A DNA stretch of 64,000 bases from Candidatus Melainabacteria bacterium. Lineage in GTDB: Bacteria > Cyanobacteriota > Vampirovibrionia > Obscuribacterales > Obscuribacteraceae. A program made the position numbers and the translations under genes. The notes under the pieces are model-generated. The model had not been told where the DNA came from. It made no database searches and saw only the letters and a list, made by a program, of their open reading frames with translations. This document shows positions 8,759 through 18,655 of the stretch, in pieces. Location: NCBI GenBank assembly GCA_003242885.1, contig QKMZ01000005.1, positions 620,001 through 684,000 of the forward strand, read 5' to 3'. Every line of letters begins with the position of its first letter. The stretch's first letter is position 1.

Positions 8759-8922
8759 TTCGGGTCCTCGAGACACTTGCAATGCTTTACCTATTAAGTT
8801 TAGGACGCAGCATATCAAGACGCTCTAAAGAATACGGTGGTTCCACGATTATAGGTGCAATCACCTTATTGCGTGTTAACTGAAAAGGCTGAATTCCCTT
8901 TCTCTGGCTGGATTTTTAGGTG

Positions 8923-8944
8923 TACCGCGTGATGATACCGCGTG
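8923..8944. repeat. Short direct repeat TACCGCGTG x2
   Basis: Two copies of TACCGCGTG (8923-8931 and 8936-8944) are separated by ATGA, in the gap between the RND adaptor and the MOSC gene. This may be a regulator site or chance. Confidence 0.25.
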
Positions 8945-8966
8945 TCCAGTAGGACCGCCAATTCTC

Positions 8967-9776
8967 TTACTCGGCTTTCAGCTCGTCGCCGACTTTTAAT
9001 TCGCCGGGTTTTGTCACCGTGAGATTTTGACCAAAGAGCACGCCGCTTTCTGATGCACGAAAACCCGCAAGCGTTCTCAATGGTTCGACTCCGCGCTCAG
9101 CAGTTTTTTGATCAGTTGTCGTGATTACGCAACGCGCGCAAGGTTTTGCGGATGCCAACGTTACACCCGACGACGATGTCAGAGTTTTGAACTCGTCTTC
9201 TTCAAATGGTTCGCAACCTTCGATAACAATGTTTGGGCGGAAACGGTTCATAGGAAGCGGCTTCTCCAGCTTCGCATTGAGGGTCTCGAGCGACGCTTTG
9301 GAGATTACTAGTAATGGATACTGATCTTGAAAGCGAACACTGCCTTCAAACTCTTTGCCTTCATCAATGATTGGGCGCTTGAAGCCATCTTTCATTTTGA
9401 CGAGACGACATTTTGTCTCTAAGTATTCGGACAACCATGCGGCTACATCATCGCCTTCGTCGATTGCGTAGCATTCGTCTTTCCACACCGTAACTCGCTT
9501 GAAATCAAGGTCTTCAGGATGATCTACGTGCGGTACTGTAATGCTTTGGCGACCATCGGCGCTCAAAGTTAGATCACCGTTTTCATTGATCGCCGTGTGC
9601 ACCAAAGCCATTTTAGGAATTTCGCGCTGCGTTAGAAACTTACCGCTAGGCAGTGTCACAAGCCAATTGCGGTCGAAGCGAATGCCCTTCTCTTCAATCG
9701 TCGCCGTGTCTAGGGAGATGCCTCCCAGCGACTTAACCGGGTAGCGATTTAGTTCTACGATTCGCACTTTTTTCAT
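8967..9776 (-). CDS. MOSC domain protein (YcbX/mARC-like)
   Basis: This 269-residue protein has the MOSC N-terminal beta-barrel (RIVELNRYPVKSLGGISLD, with G-I-R-F-D-R-N-W) and a C-terminal MOSC core. The core contains PCARCVITTTDQKT, where the conserved Cys of the family ligates molybdenum. Related proteins (YcbX, mARC, the Moco sulfurase C-terminus) carry the molybdenum cofactor and reduce N-hydroxylated compounds. The ferredoxin-like domain of E. coli YcbX is absent, so electrons must come from a separate protein. It stands alone upstream of the RND genes. Confidence 0.88.
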   Translation of the reverse strand: MKKVRIVELNRYPVKSLGGISLDTATIEEKGIRFDRNWLVTLPSGKFLTQREIPKMALVHTAINENGDLTLSADGRQSITVPHVDHPEDLDFKRVTVWKDECYAIDEGDDVAAWLSEYLETKCRLVKMKDGFKRPIIDEGKEFEGSVRFQDQYPLLVISKASLETLNAKLEKPLPMNRFRPNIVIEGCEPFEEDEFKTLTSSSGVTLASAKPCARCVITTTDQKTAERGVEPLRTLAGFRASESGVLFGQNLTVTKPGELKVGDELKAE

Positions 9777-9803
9777 TTTGCTTTTCCTAGTCGTTCTTTT
9801 CCG

Positions 9804-9828
9804 GGCGACGCATGGCGTCGCCGCTACA
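9804..9828 (-). repeat. Dispersed palindromic repeat, GACGC type (copy a)
   Basis: The palindrome GGCGACGC-ATG-GCGTCGCC is flanked by GCTACA (minus strand TGTAGC). It lies between the MOSC start and the next stop codon. It belongs to the same family as the copies at 14694, 18628, 34722, 35787, 38150-38232 and 47836-47880. Confidence 0.6.
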
Positions 9829-9841
9829 AATTGCTCACTTA

Positions 9842-11140
9842 TTATGGTGAGGCGTCGAATTCGCCTTTCTGGCGTCCTTCTTTCAACTTTTGATCAAACT
9901 CTATAAGCTGATCCCTCGATTCTTGATCGATGTTACTTTCTTCTGTTGTATAGACGATATCTTCTGACTTGATAGCGTGAGTGCCTATGCGCAAGCTGTT
10001 TGCGTGGCTGAGCTTTTTCGCCAATTGTGCTGATGGAGCCTTGAGCATCTCCGCGTAGGTTGAACGTTTTCCATTGCGCTCTGTAATTCTTTTGTTGATA
10101 ATATCGAGCACGAATTTCCTGACGAGCGGAATGGCAACGAATAGAGTTCCATAAGTCACTAAAGGTAAAAGAATCGGCCACAATTCGCGTAGGCTCGGTT
10201 GCAAGAAAAGCCACCAAGTGCCGAGGAAATTGAAGCCCGCAAGCACATAAACCATGACCAGGTTTCCAGCTTGCGGCCCGACAAAGGGCCAGCGGTTTTC
10301 TTTGAGAAATGGCGCGCTGACGTGTGAGTCTCTTCCCGCCGCGCTGACTTGCATTGAGGGAAAGCTATAGATAATCCCGCCCTCATCGGTCACTTCAGGC
10401 TTGCCGTCAAAACGCACCAGGACAGGCAGTACGGCATCTTCATTAGTGGGTTCAGCACCGGTGTAGGGAGCCAATTGTTCTGCAGTAACAACGCCACCGT
10501 GTTCGCGAATTGAATTAGCGATTAGCGTCCACTTTCTTTCTTCTATGTCGGCATTCGGATTGCCGTCACCAAATAGGAATGAGAAACAATCAAATAGGAA
10601 ATTGCTCTTGCGCTGGCGCCGTTGCTGCTGGTTTCCGTATGGAGTAGATGCCGAGTACATTCCCCAGGTCAGCAAATCTCGCAGTATTAGATAGTCAAAA
10701 AATCCAAAGTGAAAACTGCCACCACCATAATCATCACGGTCGTTGTTTCCGCCTTTATTGCTGTAAATCATGATGGCAATAAAGATAAACAAAACCGCTA
10801 AGACGGACAGAATCAGCATGATTCCAAAGGAAATTCTCAGCAAGAAATAGGCAATGTCAAACACCTTTTTTCCAAACACTTGGAAAAATCTTGCAATGCC
10901 TTTTGCCAAATAAGCGTTTTGAAAACCGGGTTCGAATTTATAAGCCACATCACCTGTGGTGGCAACCTCCATGTGCCCGCCGGTTTCTGCTGCAACTTTG
11001 TTGAGTTCTGCTTGTGCTACCAAAACCGGCAGACCAGTCTTTGCCGCAACGTCAGCCGCAGTGACACGGCGTCCAAGCGAATCGACCGCCTTGAGGACAA
11101 TCTCCTTTTCTTTCGTTTTCAATATAGGTTGTGCTTGCAT
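9842..11140 (-). CDS. Conserved membrane protein resembling a cyanobacterial/plastid family
   Basis: This 432-residue protein begins with a winged-helix-like segment (residues about 8-65, with RRVTAADVAAKTGLPVLVA). It continues with a membrane part: YFLLRISFGIMLILSVLAV followed by IFIAIMIYSNK. The motif FGFFDYLILRDLLTWGMY and two C-terminal membrane helices (about residues 285-340) follow. The combination recalls a family I know from cyanobacteria and plant plastids (At5g03900-like), whose function is not established. That recollection could not be tested here. It starts 20 bases after the OPT transporter stop on the same strand and may be co-transcribed. No good Shine-Dalgarno is visible. 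Confidence 0.6.
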   Translation of the reverse strand: MQAQPILKTKEKEIVLKAVDSLGRRVTAADVAAKTGLPVLVAQAELNKVAAETGGHMEVATTGDVAYKFEPGFQNAYLAKGIARFFQVFGKKVFDIAYFLLRISFGIMLILSVLAVLFIFIAIMIYSNKGGNNDRDDYGGGSFHFGFFDYLILRDLLTWGMYSASTPYGNQQQRRQRKSNFLFDCFSFLFGDGNPNADIEERKWTLIANSIREHGGVVTAEQLAPYTGAEPTNEDAVLPVLVRFDGKPEVTDEGGIIYSFPSMQVSAAGRDSHVSAPFLKENRWPFVGPQAGNLVMVYVLAGFNFLGTWWLFLQPSLRELWPILLPLVTYGTLFVAIPLVRKFVLDIINKRITERNGKRSTYAEMLKAPSAQLAKKLSHANSLRIGTHAIKSEDIVYTTEESNIDQESRDQLIEFDQKLKEGRQKGEFDASP

Positions 11141-11159
11141 GGGCTTTGAAAGGTTTTTG

Positions 11160-13124
11160 TCAGTGTTGACTCAATGCTAAAACGGCATCTGTAATTGCAA
11201 GTAAAGCACATATCAGAGACTCTCCGGCCACTGCGCCAGATGCGATAGGAATGACGTAAAGCTCTGCTGTTTTCTTGTTGAGCTTGCTCCAGACCAGTGC
11301 AATTAAAGCCCCTACGAAGAAGGAAAAAGCGTTTGCGAACGGCATGATCCAAGCTAGTCCCAAACCCATAGCCGACGGCATGTAAGGCTTCCATTTTTTA
11401 GGCGCGAAGTGGTCGATGAGCGCCATGACAATGCCCAGCGTTGCGCCAATCAGAAGTGCGTAACGTGCCGTCACAGGGATGTAGTCGATACCTTTCGATA
11501 AGGCTTCAGCGACAGCTTTCCACATGTTCGACGAAGGCGGATTGTATTTATCGAGGGCTTCCTTGGTCGGAATCATTAAGAACCAGGCGGGCACGACCGC
11601 GACGGTTCCGAAGAAAACGCCGAAGAATTGGGCGATGAACTGCTTGCGCGCGTTAGCACCCAGCAAATACCCGCTCTTCAAGTCGGTGAGAAGGTCGGCG
11701 GAGCTGGACGCGATGTTGGACGTGACGCTGGCCGCCATCAGGTTTGTCGTGATGTTTGAAGGCGCGAGGAAAGCGTAAGTGAGCTGTGTCAATTTGCCCA
11801 TCGGACCAATCGGTGTGATGTCTGTTTCGCCAGTAGAGCGACAGGCAACCAATGCGAGAAATGCGCTGACGACGACTGACACTAGACCGAGAATCGGATT
11901 AATGGAAAATGCAATGTATTCCAAAATGACCATCGCGATTGTCAGCGGAATAGCGCCGATGACGAGCCATTTGAGCGGGACTTCAATTGCTGCGATGCGC
12001 TCTTCGTCCGATGCGTCGGCGGCGCTGGCGCCTGGTTTTACGCTGCCGAAAGAGCGGGCGATGGTTTTCCATTGGAGAGCGAATGCAGTTAGACCGGAGG
12101 TGACCATGAGTCCTGTCCCGCCCCACAGAGCCCAACCTTTAATAAGTTTCGGTGCCTCAACTTCATGAATGCTGACCGCCCAGGGTCCAACGATCAAGTA
12201 CAGCAACGCTGAGCCAAACATCATTGTGGCGCATACTCGCATACCTACGATCATTCCGGCGCCAATCAGCAAAACGCTCGGCTCGAAGCCAAATGCTGGC
12301 ATCTTAGAAATATCGACACCTCGAATGTTCGCAGAAAATGGAACCAGCTCTGGGAGCTTTGGATAGTTGATATTGAAATGCTTTTGCCATTCATATTCGC
12401 CCTTGATCAAGCCAATGAACAGCCCGCTAAACAATGCGGTGACCAAAAAGCGCGCTTGCAGAATTGCTTCTTTGCTTTGTCCGTACAAACTCTTCAATGT
12501 TTCCGCTGCGGCTATGCCACTAGGAAATGCCAGCTTTTCTTCGTTGATCATTTGCCGTTTCATCGGTACGGCGAGAAAAACGCCGAGCAATGCAGTGACC
12601 AATGTCCAGGGTAGAAGAATCTGCCACGGAACATGATTGCCTGTGATCAAAAGATATGCACCAAACGCGGTGCCGATTGTCGCGCCGGTTGAATAACCCG
12701 CGGCCGAAGCGGTGGACTGCATGCAATTGTTTTCCAAAATGCTCATCGGCGTTAGCTTAGGCGCAATCACGCGAATTGAGTTCCAAATAACATAGGAAAG
12801 AACGCAAGCAGTAATTGCAACGCCGAACGCCCAGCCCACTTTGATTGAGGTGTAGAGGTTGGAAATCGACATGAGAGAACCGAGCAAGCCGCCCATAATA
12901 ACAGCGCGCACCGTGAGCTGTGGAACTTTGTCACCCTGATAGACATTCTTCAGCCAGTATTCCTGCGAATAATTCCCGGTCGCTTCATCAACGGACTCGC
13001 CGCCTTCTATGTGATGCGGCTCACCGGCGTGTTCGCCTTCAGCCATCGCTGTCGTTTGCTCTGGAACCTCTTTGTTGATGGGGTTCTTTTCAGGTGTATC
13101 GCCTTTGTTTGCAGCATCCGCCAC
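11160..13124 (-). CDS. OPT-family oligopeptide transporter
   Basis: This 654-residue polytopic protein matches the oligopeptide transporter (OPT) family, proton-coupled importers of short peptides or metal-peptide chelates. It has a hydrophilic, acidic N-terminal tail (about 75 residues). Typical blocks follow, such as QLTVRAVIMGGLLGSLMS, a GYSTGATIGTAFGAYLL-like segment, and FPSGIAAAETLKSLYG. About 14-16 hydrophobic helices run to the C-terminus. It may be co-transcribed with the 432-residue protein downstream. It lies just after the gdhA terminator, so peptide import and glutamate catabolism are neighbours; a functional link is inference. Confidence 0.9.
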   Translation of the reverse strand: MADAANKGDTPEKNPINKEVPEQTTAMAEGEHAGEPHHIEGGESVDEATGNYSQEYWLKNVYQGDKVPQLTVRAVIMGGLLGSLMSISNLYTSIKVGWAFGVAITACVLSYVIWNSIRVIAPKLTPMSILENNCMQSTASAAGYSTGATIGTAFGAYLLITGNHVPWQILLPWTLVTALLGVFLAVPMKRQMINEEKLAFPSGIAAAETLKSLYGQSKEAILQARFLVTALFSGLFIGLIKGEYEWQKHFNINYPKLPELVPFSANIRGVDISKMPAFGFEPSVLLIGAGMIVGMRVCATMMFGSALLYLIVGPWAVSIHEVEAPKLIKGWALWGGTGLMVTSGLTAFALQWKTIARSFGSVKPGASAADASDEERIAAIEVPLKWLVIGAIPLTIAMVILEYIAFSINPILGLVSVVVSAFLALVACRSTGETDITPIGPMGKLTQLTYAFLAPSNITTNLMAASVTSNIASSSADLLTDLKSGYLLGANARKQFIAQFFGVFFGTVAVVPAWFLMIPTKEALDKYNPPSSNMWKAVAEALSKGIDYIPVTARYALLIGATLGIVMALIDHFAPKKWKPYMPSAMGLGLAWIMPFANAFSFFVGALIALVWSKLNKKTAELYVIPIASGAVAGESLICALLAITDAVLALSQH

Positions 13125-13193
13125 GGGTATTCCTCTTTTGATTTGATTTGTAGAAGCTGAATACTATTAGAAATTACGATTGCTTTTAGCAAT

Positions 13194-13226
13194 TAAAAAA
13201 ACGACCGACGCCTTGCTCGTCGGTTT
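13194..13226 (-). terminator. gdhA terminator
   Basis: A 7-bp perfect stem (ACCGACG at 13204-13210, CGTCGGT at 13218-13224) is followed on the minus strand by GTTTTTTTAATT. It sits 11 bases beyond the gdhA stop. Confidence 0.8.
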
Positions 13227-13236
13227 CGTTTCGCAT

Positions 13237-14571
<1,335 letters not shown>

Positions 14572-14693
14572 CTAATATAGGATAGCCTGTTGGAAAGTGA
14601 ATGTGCCCGAAAATTAAGGCGTAATGAGGCTACGCGAGTGTAAGTGTCACGCGGCATCGTGAATGGCGCAGAGAGCCGGAAACATTTGAAACA

Positions 14694-14745
14694 GGCGCAT
14701 GCAATGCGCCCCTACAATGCTTCTAAATGCGGGCGAGCCGCCCGC
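14694..14745 (-). repeat. Composite dispersed palindromic element (copy b)
   Basis: Two palindromes lie in tandem: GGCGCAT-GCA-ATGCGCC (14694-14710, followed by CCTACA) and GCGGGCG-AGC-CGCCCGC (14729-14745, followed by GCTCCCAGGC). The same pair, inverted, occurs at 35781-35830. It lies between gdhA and the P-loop kinase gene and could also serve as a transcription end. Confidence 0.65.
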
Positions 14746-14768
14746 GCTCCCAGGCTTGACGCTTTCGC

Positions 14769-15395
14769 TTACGTGACGCTGGCAATTCGGCGGCTGTTCT
14801 TACGATGCGATGCGTGGCTCGAACCCACGTGAACGGTCGCTTTTTCTTTTTCAAACTCTGGTTGCGACGCCTCAGCTCTCGCTTCCATGCGTCTGCGAAC
14901 TTCGGCAATGACGAAGTCTACGCGTTCGTCCGGCGTCATTGCCGGTACCCGCACGACTTCAACGCCGCGGCTGGAATAGCAGTTTTCCAAAATTGCTGAA
15001 ATTGCGTGCGTAAAATCGAGATCTTCCCGGCGCACTTCGGTCTTGTCAAAAAAGTTCAATGGCTCGACAAGGAATGCCACTGAGTATTTCGAGGCGTCCA
15101 GTTGCGAAAATCTGTCTGGAATTTCCAGCTTGTCGTAGATGTAATAAGCCTCTCCATCGAAAAGCCCGCGGTCCAGGAAGACCGGTCCTTCGACGTTATC
15201 TAACTCCTTTTCGGCCGCGCATTGCCTGCGCAAAACCTCATTTTGGAAAGAGCAACGGTCGACCCAAGGCAGAAGGACGCCCTCTTTGATGATTTGCGTG
15301 GCGAATTCCTGCACAAATGGGAAGCCTCGTTCGGCAACACCCGACACGATGGTCGTTTTGCCCACTGAAGGTCCACCGGTGATGACTATCCGCAT
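14769..15395 (-). CDS. P-loop nucleotide kinase/ATPase (AAA_28 or NadR-like)
   Basis: This 208-residue protein opens with a Walker A motif, MRIVITGGPSVGKTT. It continues with FVQEFATQIIKEG and a Walker-B-like VFLDRGLFDGEAYY. This is the layout of small bacterial NTPases related to NadR-type nucleoside kinases and thymidylate-kinase-like folds. The substrate is unknown. The ATG at 15395 places the P-loop at the very N-terminus, as is usual. A longer in-frame ORF to 15563 would cross a (GTCT)4 repeat and looks like leader sequence. The C-terminal 25 residues are basic and Ser/His-rich. Confidence 0.75.
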   Translation of the reverse strand: MRIVITGGPSVGKTTIVSGVAERGFPFVQEFATQIIKEGVLLPWVDRCSFQNEVLRRQCAAEKELDNVEGPVFLDRGLFDGEAYYIYDKLEIPDRFSQLDASKYSVAFLVEPLNFFDKTEVRREDLDFTHAISAILENCYSSRGVEVVRVPAMTPDERVDFVIAEVRRRMEARAEASQPEFEKEKATVHVGSSHASHRKNSRRIASVT

Positions 15396-15484
15396 GCCGA
15401 TTTCGTCCCCGCTTGATGCCAGCTCGCCTGTATTCCGCCAAGAGGTTGGCGGTTTTGTCTTAATGCCGCCCAGAGGCGACGCAT

Positions 15485-15501
15485 GTCTGTCTGTCTGTCT
15501 G
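15485..15501. repeat. (GTCT)4 tetranucleotide tract
   Basis: Four tandem GTCT units lie in the presumed leader of the P-loop kinase gene. They would fall in coding sequence only if translation began at the upstream start near 15563. Confidence 0.6.
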
Positions 15502-15729
15502 AATCCTGCGTCCCGTCGGTCCCAATTTCGACCTCTTCCGCTTGCAGGAGGGCGGGTAATCAAGAAGTCTTTTGTACAACAATAAGCAATTGAAAAGTCT
15601 TCGGCAAGCTAAATAAAACCAAGGTTGGGCAGTTCTCCCCACTTTTTCTTGCGTTTTATGAAAAGAAGGCGGATAAAACGTTCTGCGCCAGTAGCAACGC
15701 ACGAGAGTTTTTTACTTTTTCGGCGCCGA

Positions 15730-16095
15730 TCATTCGACGCGGCGAAGCTTGTAAACCCAGTAAATAAGCAGCGCTTGGAGCGGCAGCCGTAACCAGAGTG
15801 CAGCAGTCGGCACCTTGCCAAAGTCTATGTGGTTGACCGCCATATTGATGTTGGCGGGGAAAACGATGATGAGAAGAAATATGAGGAAATATGATGCGTA
15901 GCGGCGGGTCTTCGGGAAAAACAGCAGAACGCCGCCGGCAATTTCCATGACGCCGGTTATGTAAACCGCCCATTCTGGAAACGGAATAAAGTCCGGAACG
16001 ATGCGCGTGAATGTCGATGTGCTCGTGAAATGCAGCACGCCGATGATGCAGAAGAAGATGCAGCAGAGAATGAGAGAAATTCGCTGACGCGTCAC
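15730..16095 (-). CDS. DoxX-like small membrane protein
   Basis: This 121-residue, four-helix membrane protein is of the DoxX/YphA type. It has RISLILCCIFFCIIGVLHF, then FPEWAVYITGVMEIAGGVLLFF, FLIFLLIIVFPANINMAVNH and a final Leu-rich helix. The N-M-A-V-N-H region after helix 3 is common in this family. The GTG start at 16095 is supported by GGAGG 5 bases upstream. It lies 14 bases after the patatin gene stop, so the two are probably one transcript. The molecular role is unclear; DoxX-type proteins are membrane-associated and sometimes linked to redox stress. Confidence 0.8.
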   Translation of the reverse strand: MTRQRISLILCCIFFCIIGVLHFTSTSTFTRIVPDFIPFPEWAVYITGVMEIAGGVLLFFPKTRRYASYFLIFLLIIVFPANINMAVNHIDFGKVPTAALWLRLPLQALLIYWVYKLRRVE

Positions 16096-16109
16096 GTTCG
16101 CCTCCGGGT

Positions 16110-17252
16110 CTATTCGGCGCTTTTCACTTGAGACTGATCATTCAAGTCAGGGGCTTCTGACGCCTGGTCTGCGAGTTTGAGCTTTGCGACCTTTTCCAAT
16201 CTCTCTCTAATAGTTGGTAGAGCCGCTTTAGCCGCGGTTTCTCCTTCCTCAATTGCACGGCGTGCGTCTTTGGTTTTCGTGCTTAGAAGACTGATGTTGT
16301 TGACCAAAGGCTGAATGAGAATGTCTGCTGCTATTCGCTGATCTTCATCTACCTTAGCCAAAACCATATTGATCACTCGCTTACCGACGCTGCCAATGCG
16401 GCGAAACTCTTTTTCATTTACAGTGGAAAACTGCTCATCGACGTCTATGCCGATGACAATGTCGCCTCCTAATTCCTTTGCTTGCTTGACTGGAAGATTG
16501 GCTTGGAGGCCGCCGTCCACGAGCAACAACCCGTTCATAGGAACCGGCCTGCGCAAAACCGGGATGGCGGAAGAAGCCTGGATCGCCAGGCCAAGGTTGC
16601 CTTTCGCGATGGAGTAGGGTTTTGCATCGAGCAGATTTGAGGCTACAGCCACAAAAGGAATCGGCAGCGCTTCTATCTGCCGGTCTGTTTCTGGTACTGC
16701 GTTGTTCAGATAGTTGCGAAACCTATTTCCCTTGTAGAGCCCGTCGTAAGGGTTGAATCCGAGGATGCGAGGAATGAAACATACAGGGATGAGAACGATT
16801 CTCATGGGAATCGGGATCGTTTGGTAAGCTTTCAAAAGTGAGCGATTAAGCATGCGATGCTCGATTTGGTCAGGTTTTACGCCGGCAGCATAAAGACCAC
16901 CGACTATTGCGCCGATACTTGTTCCGACAATGCCGTCGATGGGAATGCCTTCTCTCTCAAGCACTCGTAAAACCCCAATATGCGCGCATCCACGGGTTCC
17001 GCCACCGCCAAGAGCAAGTATGACGCGGGCGCGTTTCAAATTGTCTGGGTTTTTGAGCACCGCCTGTAGTGGCGTATTCGAAGTGGGTTGCGCAAGCACC
17101 GGTGCGGGAGCAGCAACGCCGATGGTTAAAGCCAGCACCAGGATTGCTTGCCTTGTGCTTGCGAAGGTTTGTTTACACTTTGAAAAGCCGATATTCGGCG
17201 GGGCGAGCTGCATAATCACGTTCCACACGAGCGCTTGACAGTATACCCGCAA
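16110..17252 (-). CDS. Exported patatin-like phospholipase (RssA/NTE family)
   Basis: This lipid acyl hydrolase of the patatin fold carries the oxyanion motif GGGGTRGCAHIGVL (about residue 87) and the nucleophile elbow GTSIGAIVGG (Ser about 112). The catalytic Asp is in LLVDGGLQANLP (about 245). A Ser-Asp dyad would cleave phospholipids or lysophospholipids. A hydrophobic stretch, QAILVLALTIGVAAPAPVLA, ends in a signal-peptidase-like site, so the enzyme is probably exported. The TTG at 17252 is chosen because GGAGG precedes it by 5 bases; an ATG at 17213 is the main alternative. DoxX-like gene downstream, divergent desaturase upstream. Confidence 0.85.
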   Translation of the reverse strand: MRVYCQALVWNVIMQLAPPNIGFSKCKQTFASTRQAILVLALTIGVAAPAPVLAQPTSNTPLQAVLKNPDNLKRARVILALGGGGTRGCAHIGVLRVLEREGIPIDGIVGTSIGAIVGGLYAAGVKPDQIEHRMLNRSLLKAYQTIPIPMRIVLIPVCFIPRILGFNPYDGLYKGNRFRNYLNNAVPETDRQIEALPIPFVAVASNLLDAKPYSIAKGNLGLAIQASSAIPVLRRPVPMNGLLLVDGGLQANLPVKQAKELGGDIVIGIDVDEQFSTVNEKEFRRIGSVGKRVINMVLAKVDEDQRIAADILIQPLVNNISLLSTKTKDARRAIEEGETAAKAALPTIRERLEKVAKLKLADQASEAPDLNDQSQVKSAE

Positions 17253-17441
17253 CAGCACCTCCGTCTTTAGAACGATGCAGTTTGTTGCAGCATAAGATAA
17301 TATTCAGATCAAGGCCTGTCGCCGATCGAGAGGCATGCCGATGCCAAGGCTCGTCACGCGCAGGCGTGTCTTGAGAACTACGTGATATAACTGTGCGAAT
17401 CAAGCTTTATTGTCACATTAGACAACTAAGAGGAAATCATT

Positions 17442-18587
17442 TTGGGAATCTTTGAAAACCCGGTCGTCTCCAACATTCTGGTCATTGCCGCATGGGCGGT
17501 CTTCTGGCACGTCTGGCACGGAGTTGGCATCACGCTGGGCTACCATCGCCTTTTGACTCACAAGTCTCTCGTCGTCCCCAAATGGCTCGAATACTTCATT
17601 TGTTCTGGGGCTTACCTTGCGCTCATGGGAGCGCCGATTGTCTGGGTTGGCGTCCACCGTCAACACCATCAGAAATCAGACACTCCGCTTGATCCGCATT
17701 CCCCCCGCCAAGGTGTCGCTCACGCACTCTACAAATGGATGTTTTACACCGACCGTGTGCAATCCAACGAAGAGCTGCAGAAGCAAGCGCACGACTTGAT
17801 GCAAGATAAGGTATACAGAGTCCTCGGCTACGATCACGGCGCATATCATGCGAAGCTCAATCTGGCTATCTGCCTCGCTTTCCGTGGCGTGTTGTGGTTG
17901 GTATTCGGTTGGCAATGTGCTCTCGGCAGTTTGATCGGAACATTCACCATCTTCTGGAGCACCCAATTCGTTAACGCTTTCTGCCATCTTCCGAGTCTCG
18001 GCTATCGCACATACAGAACAACCGAGGATTCGAGGAACGTCTGGTGGGTCGGCATTCTTGCTGTTGGAGAAGGCTGGCACAACAATCACCACGCAATTCC
18101 GAAGAGCGCACGCCACGGTCTTGAATGGTGGGAATTCGATTTTACATATGTGTGCATTTGGACTCTCGAAAAACTAGGTCTTGCCACTAAGGTTCACATC
18201 CCAAGCAAAGAATTGCTGGAGAAGAAGAAAGAAAGGGCAACCGCAAAAGCTCAATATAAAATGCCTGCTGCTGTTACGCACGCTGCCGAAGCCGCTCAAA
18301 AGGCTGCCGAAATCGCACGCGAAGCAGTGCATGAAGCAGCGGAAGCCGCATTCCTCGCTGCAGAAGCCGCAGGTAAGTCTGCTCGCGAAGCTGCTGATGT
18401 TGCAATGCAGGCTGCCAGAGAAGCTGCAGAGCATGCCAACAAGGCTTATCATGAAGCTGCTCTGGCTGCTGGTAAAACGGCTAATGAAGCCGCTGAAGCC
18501 GCTAACAAAGCTGCACGCGAAGCTCTGGAAACCGCCGAGATCGCAATTGCTCAACTGGTGCCTGCAAAGGAAACAGTCCACAGCTAA
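17442..18587 (+). CDS. Acyl desaturase (delta-9 type) with alanine-rich helical C-terminal extension
   Basis: This 381-residue protein has a membrane di-iron fatty acyl desaturase as its first 270 residues. The three histidine boxes are present: HRLLTH, HRQHH and HNNHH (in GEGWHNNHHAIP). TTG is the start, with AGAGGA 7 bases upstream. The last 110 residues are unusual: an Ala/Glu/Lys helix with quasi-repeats such as AAEAAQKAAEIAREAVHEA and NKAAREALETAEIA. It resembles LEA or apolipoprotein-type amphipathic helices. That part may bind membrane or lipid bodies or make the enzyme oligomerise. The enzyme introduces a double bond into acyl chains. Confidence 0.9.
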   Translation: MGIFENPVVSNILVIAAWAVFWHVWHGVGITLGYHRLLTHKSLVVPKWLEYFICSGAYLALMGAPIVWVGVHRQHHQKSDTPLDPHSPRQGVAHALYKWMFYTDRVQSNEELQKQAHDLMQDKVYRVLGYDHGAYHAKLNLAICLAFRGVLWLVFGWQCALGSLIGTFTIFWSTQFVNAFCHLPSLGYRTYRTTEDSRNVWWVGILAVGEGWHNNHHAIPKSARHGLEWWEFDFTYVCIWTLEKLGLATKVHIPSKELLEKKKERATAKAQYKMPAAVTHAAEAAQKAAEIAREAVHEAAEAAFLAAEAAGKSAREAADVAMQAAREAAEHANKAYHEAALAAGKTANEAAEAANKAAREALETAEIAIAQLVPAKETVHS

Positions 18588-18627
18588 TGTATGGGTGGTG
18601 CAATGCATCGCTTGTTTGAATTGAAGT

Positions 18628-18655
18628 GGGGGCGCATTGGATGCGCCCCTTCTTA
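18628..18655 (+). terminator. Palindromic repeat (copy c) acting as terminator after the desaturase
   Basis: The stem GGGGCGCAT-TGG-ATGCGCCCC is followed by TTCTTATT. It is placed between convergent genes, 40 bases past the desaturase stop. It is also a member of the dispersed GTRGGG-CGCAT palindrome family. Confidence 0.7.

Noticed and set aside
15435-15460. Hairpin CCGCCAA-GAGG-TTGGCGG with a T-run on the plus strand
   Set aside because: No plus-strand gene ends there; it lies in the presumed leader of a minus-strand gene. Not called as a terminator.
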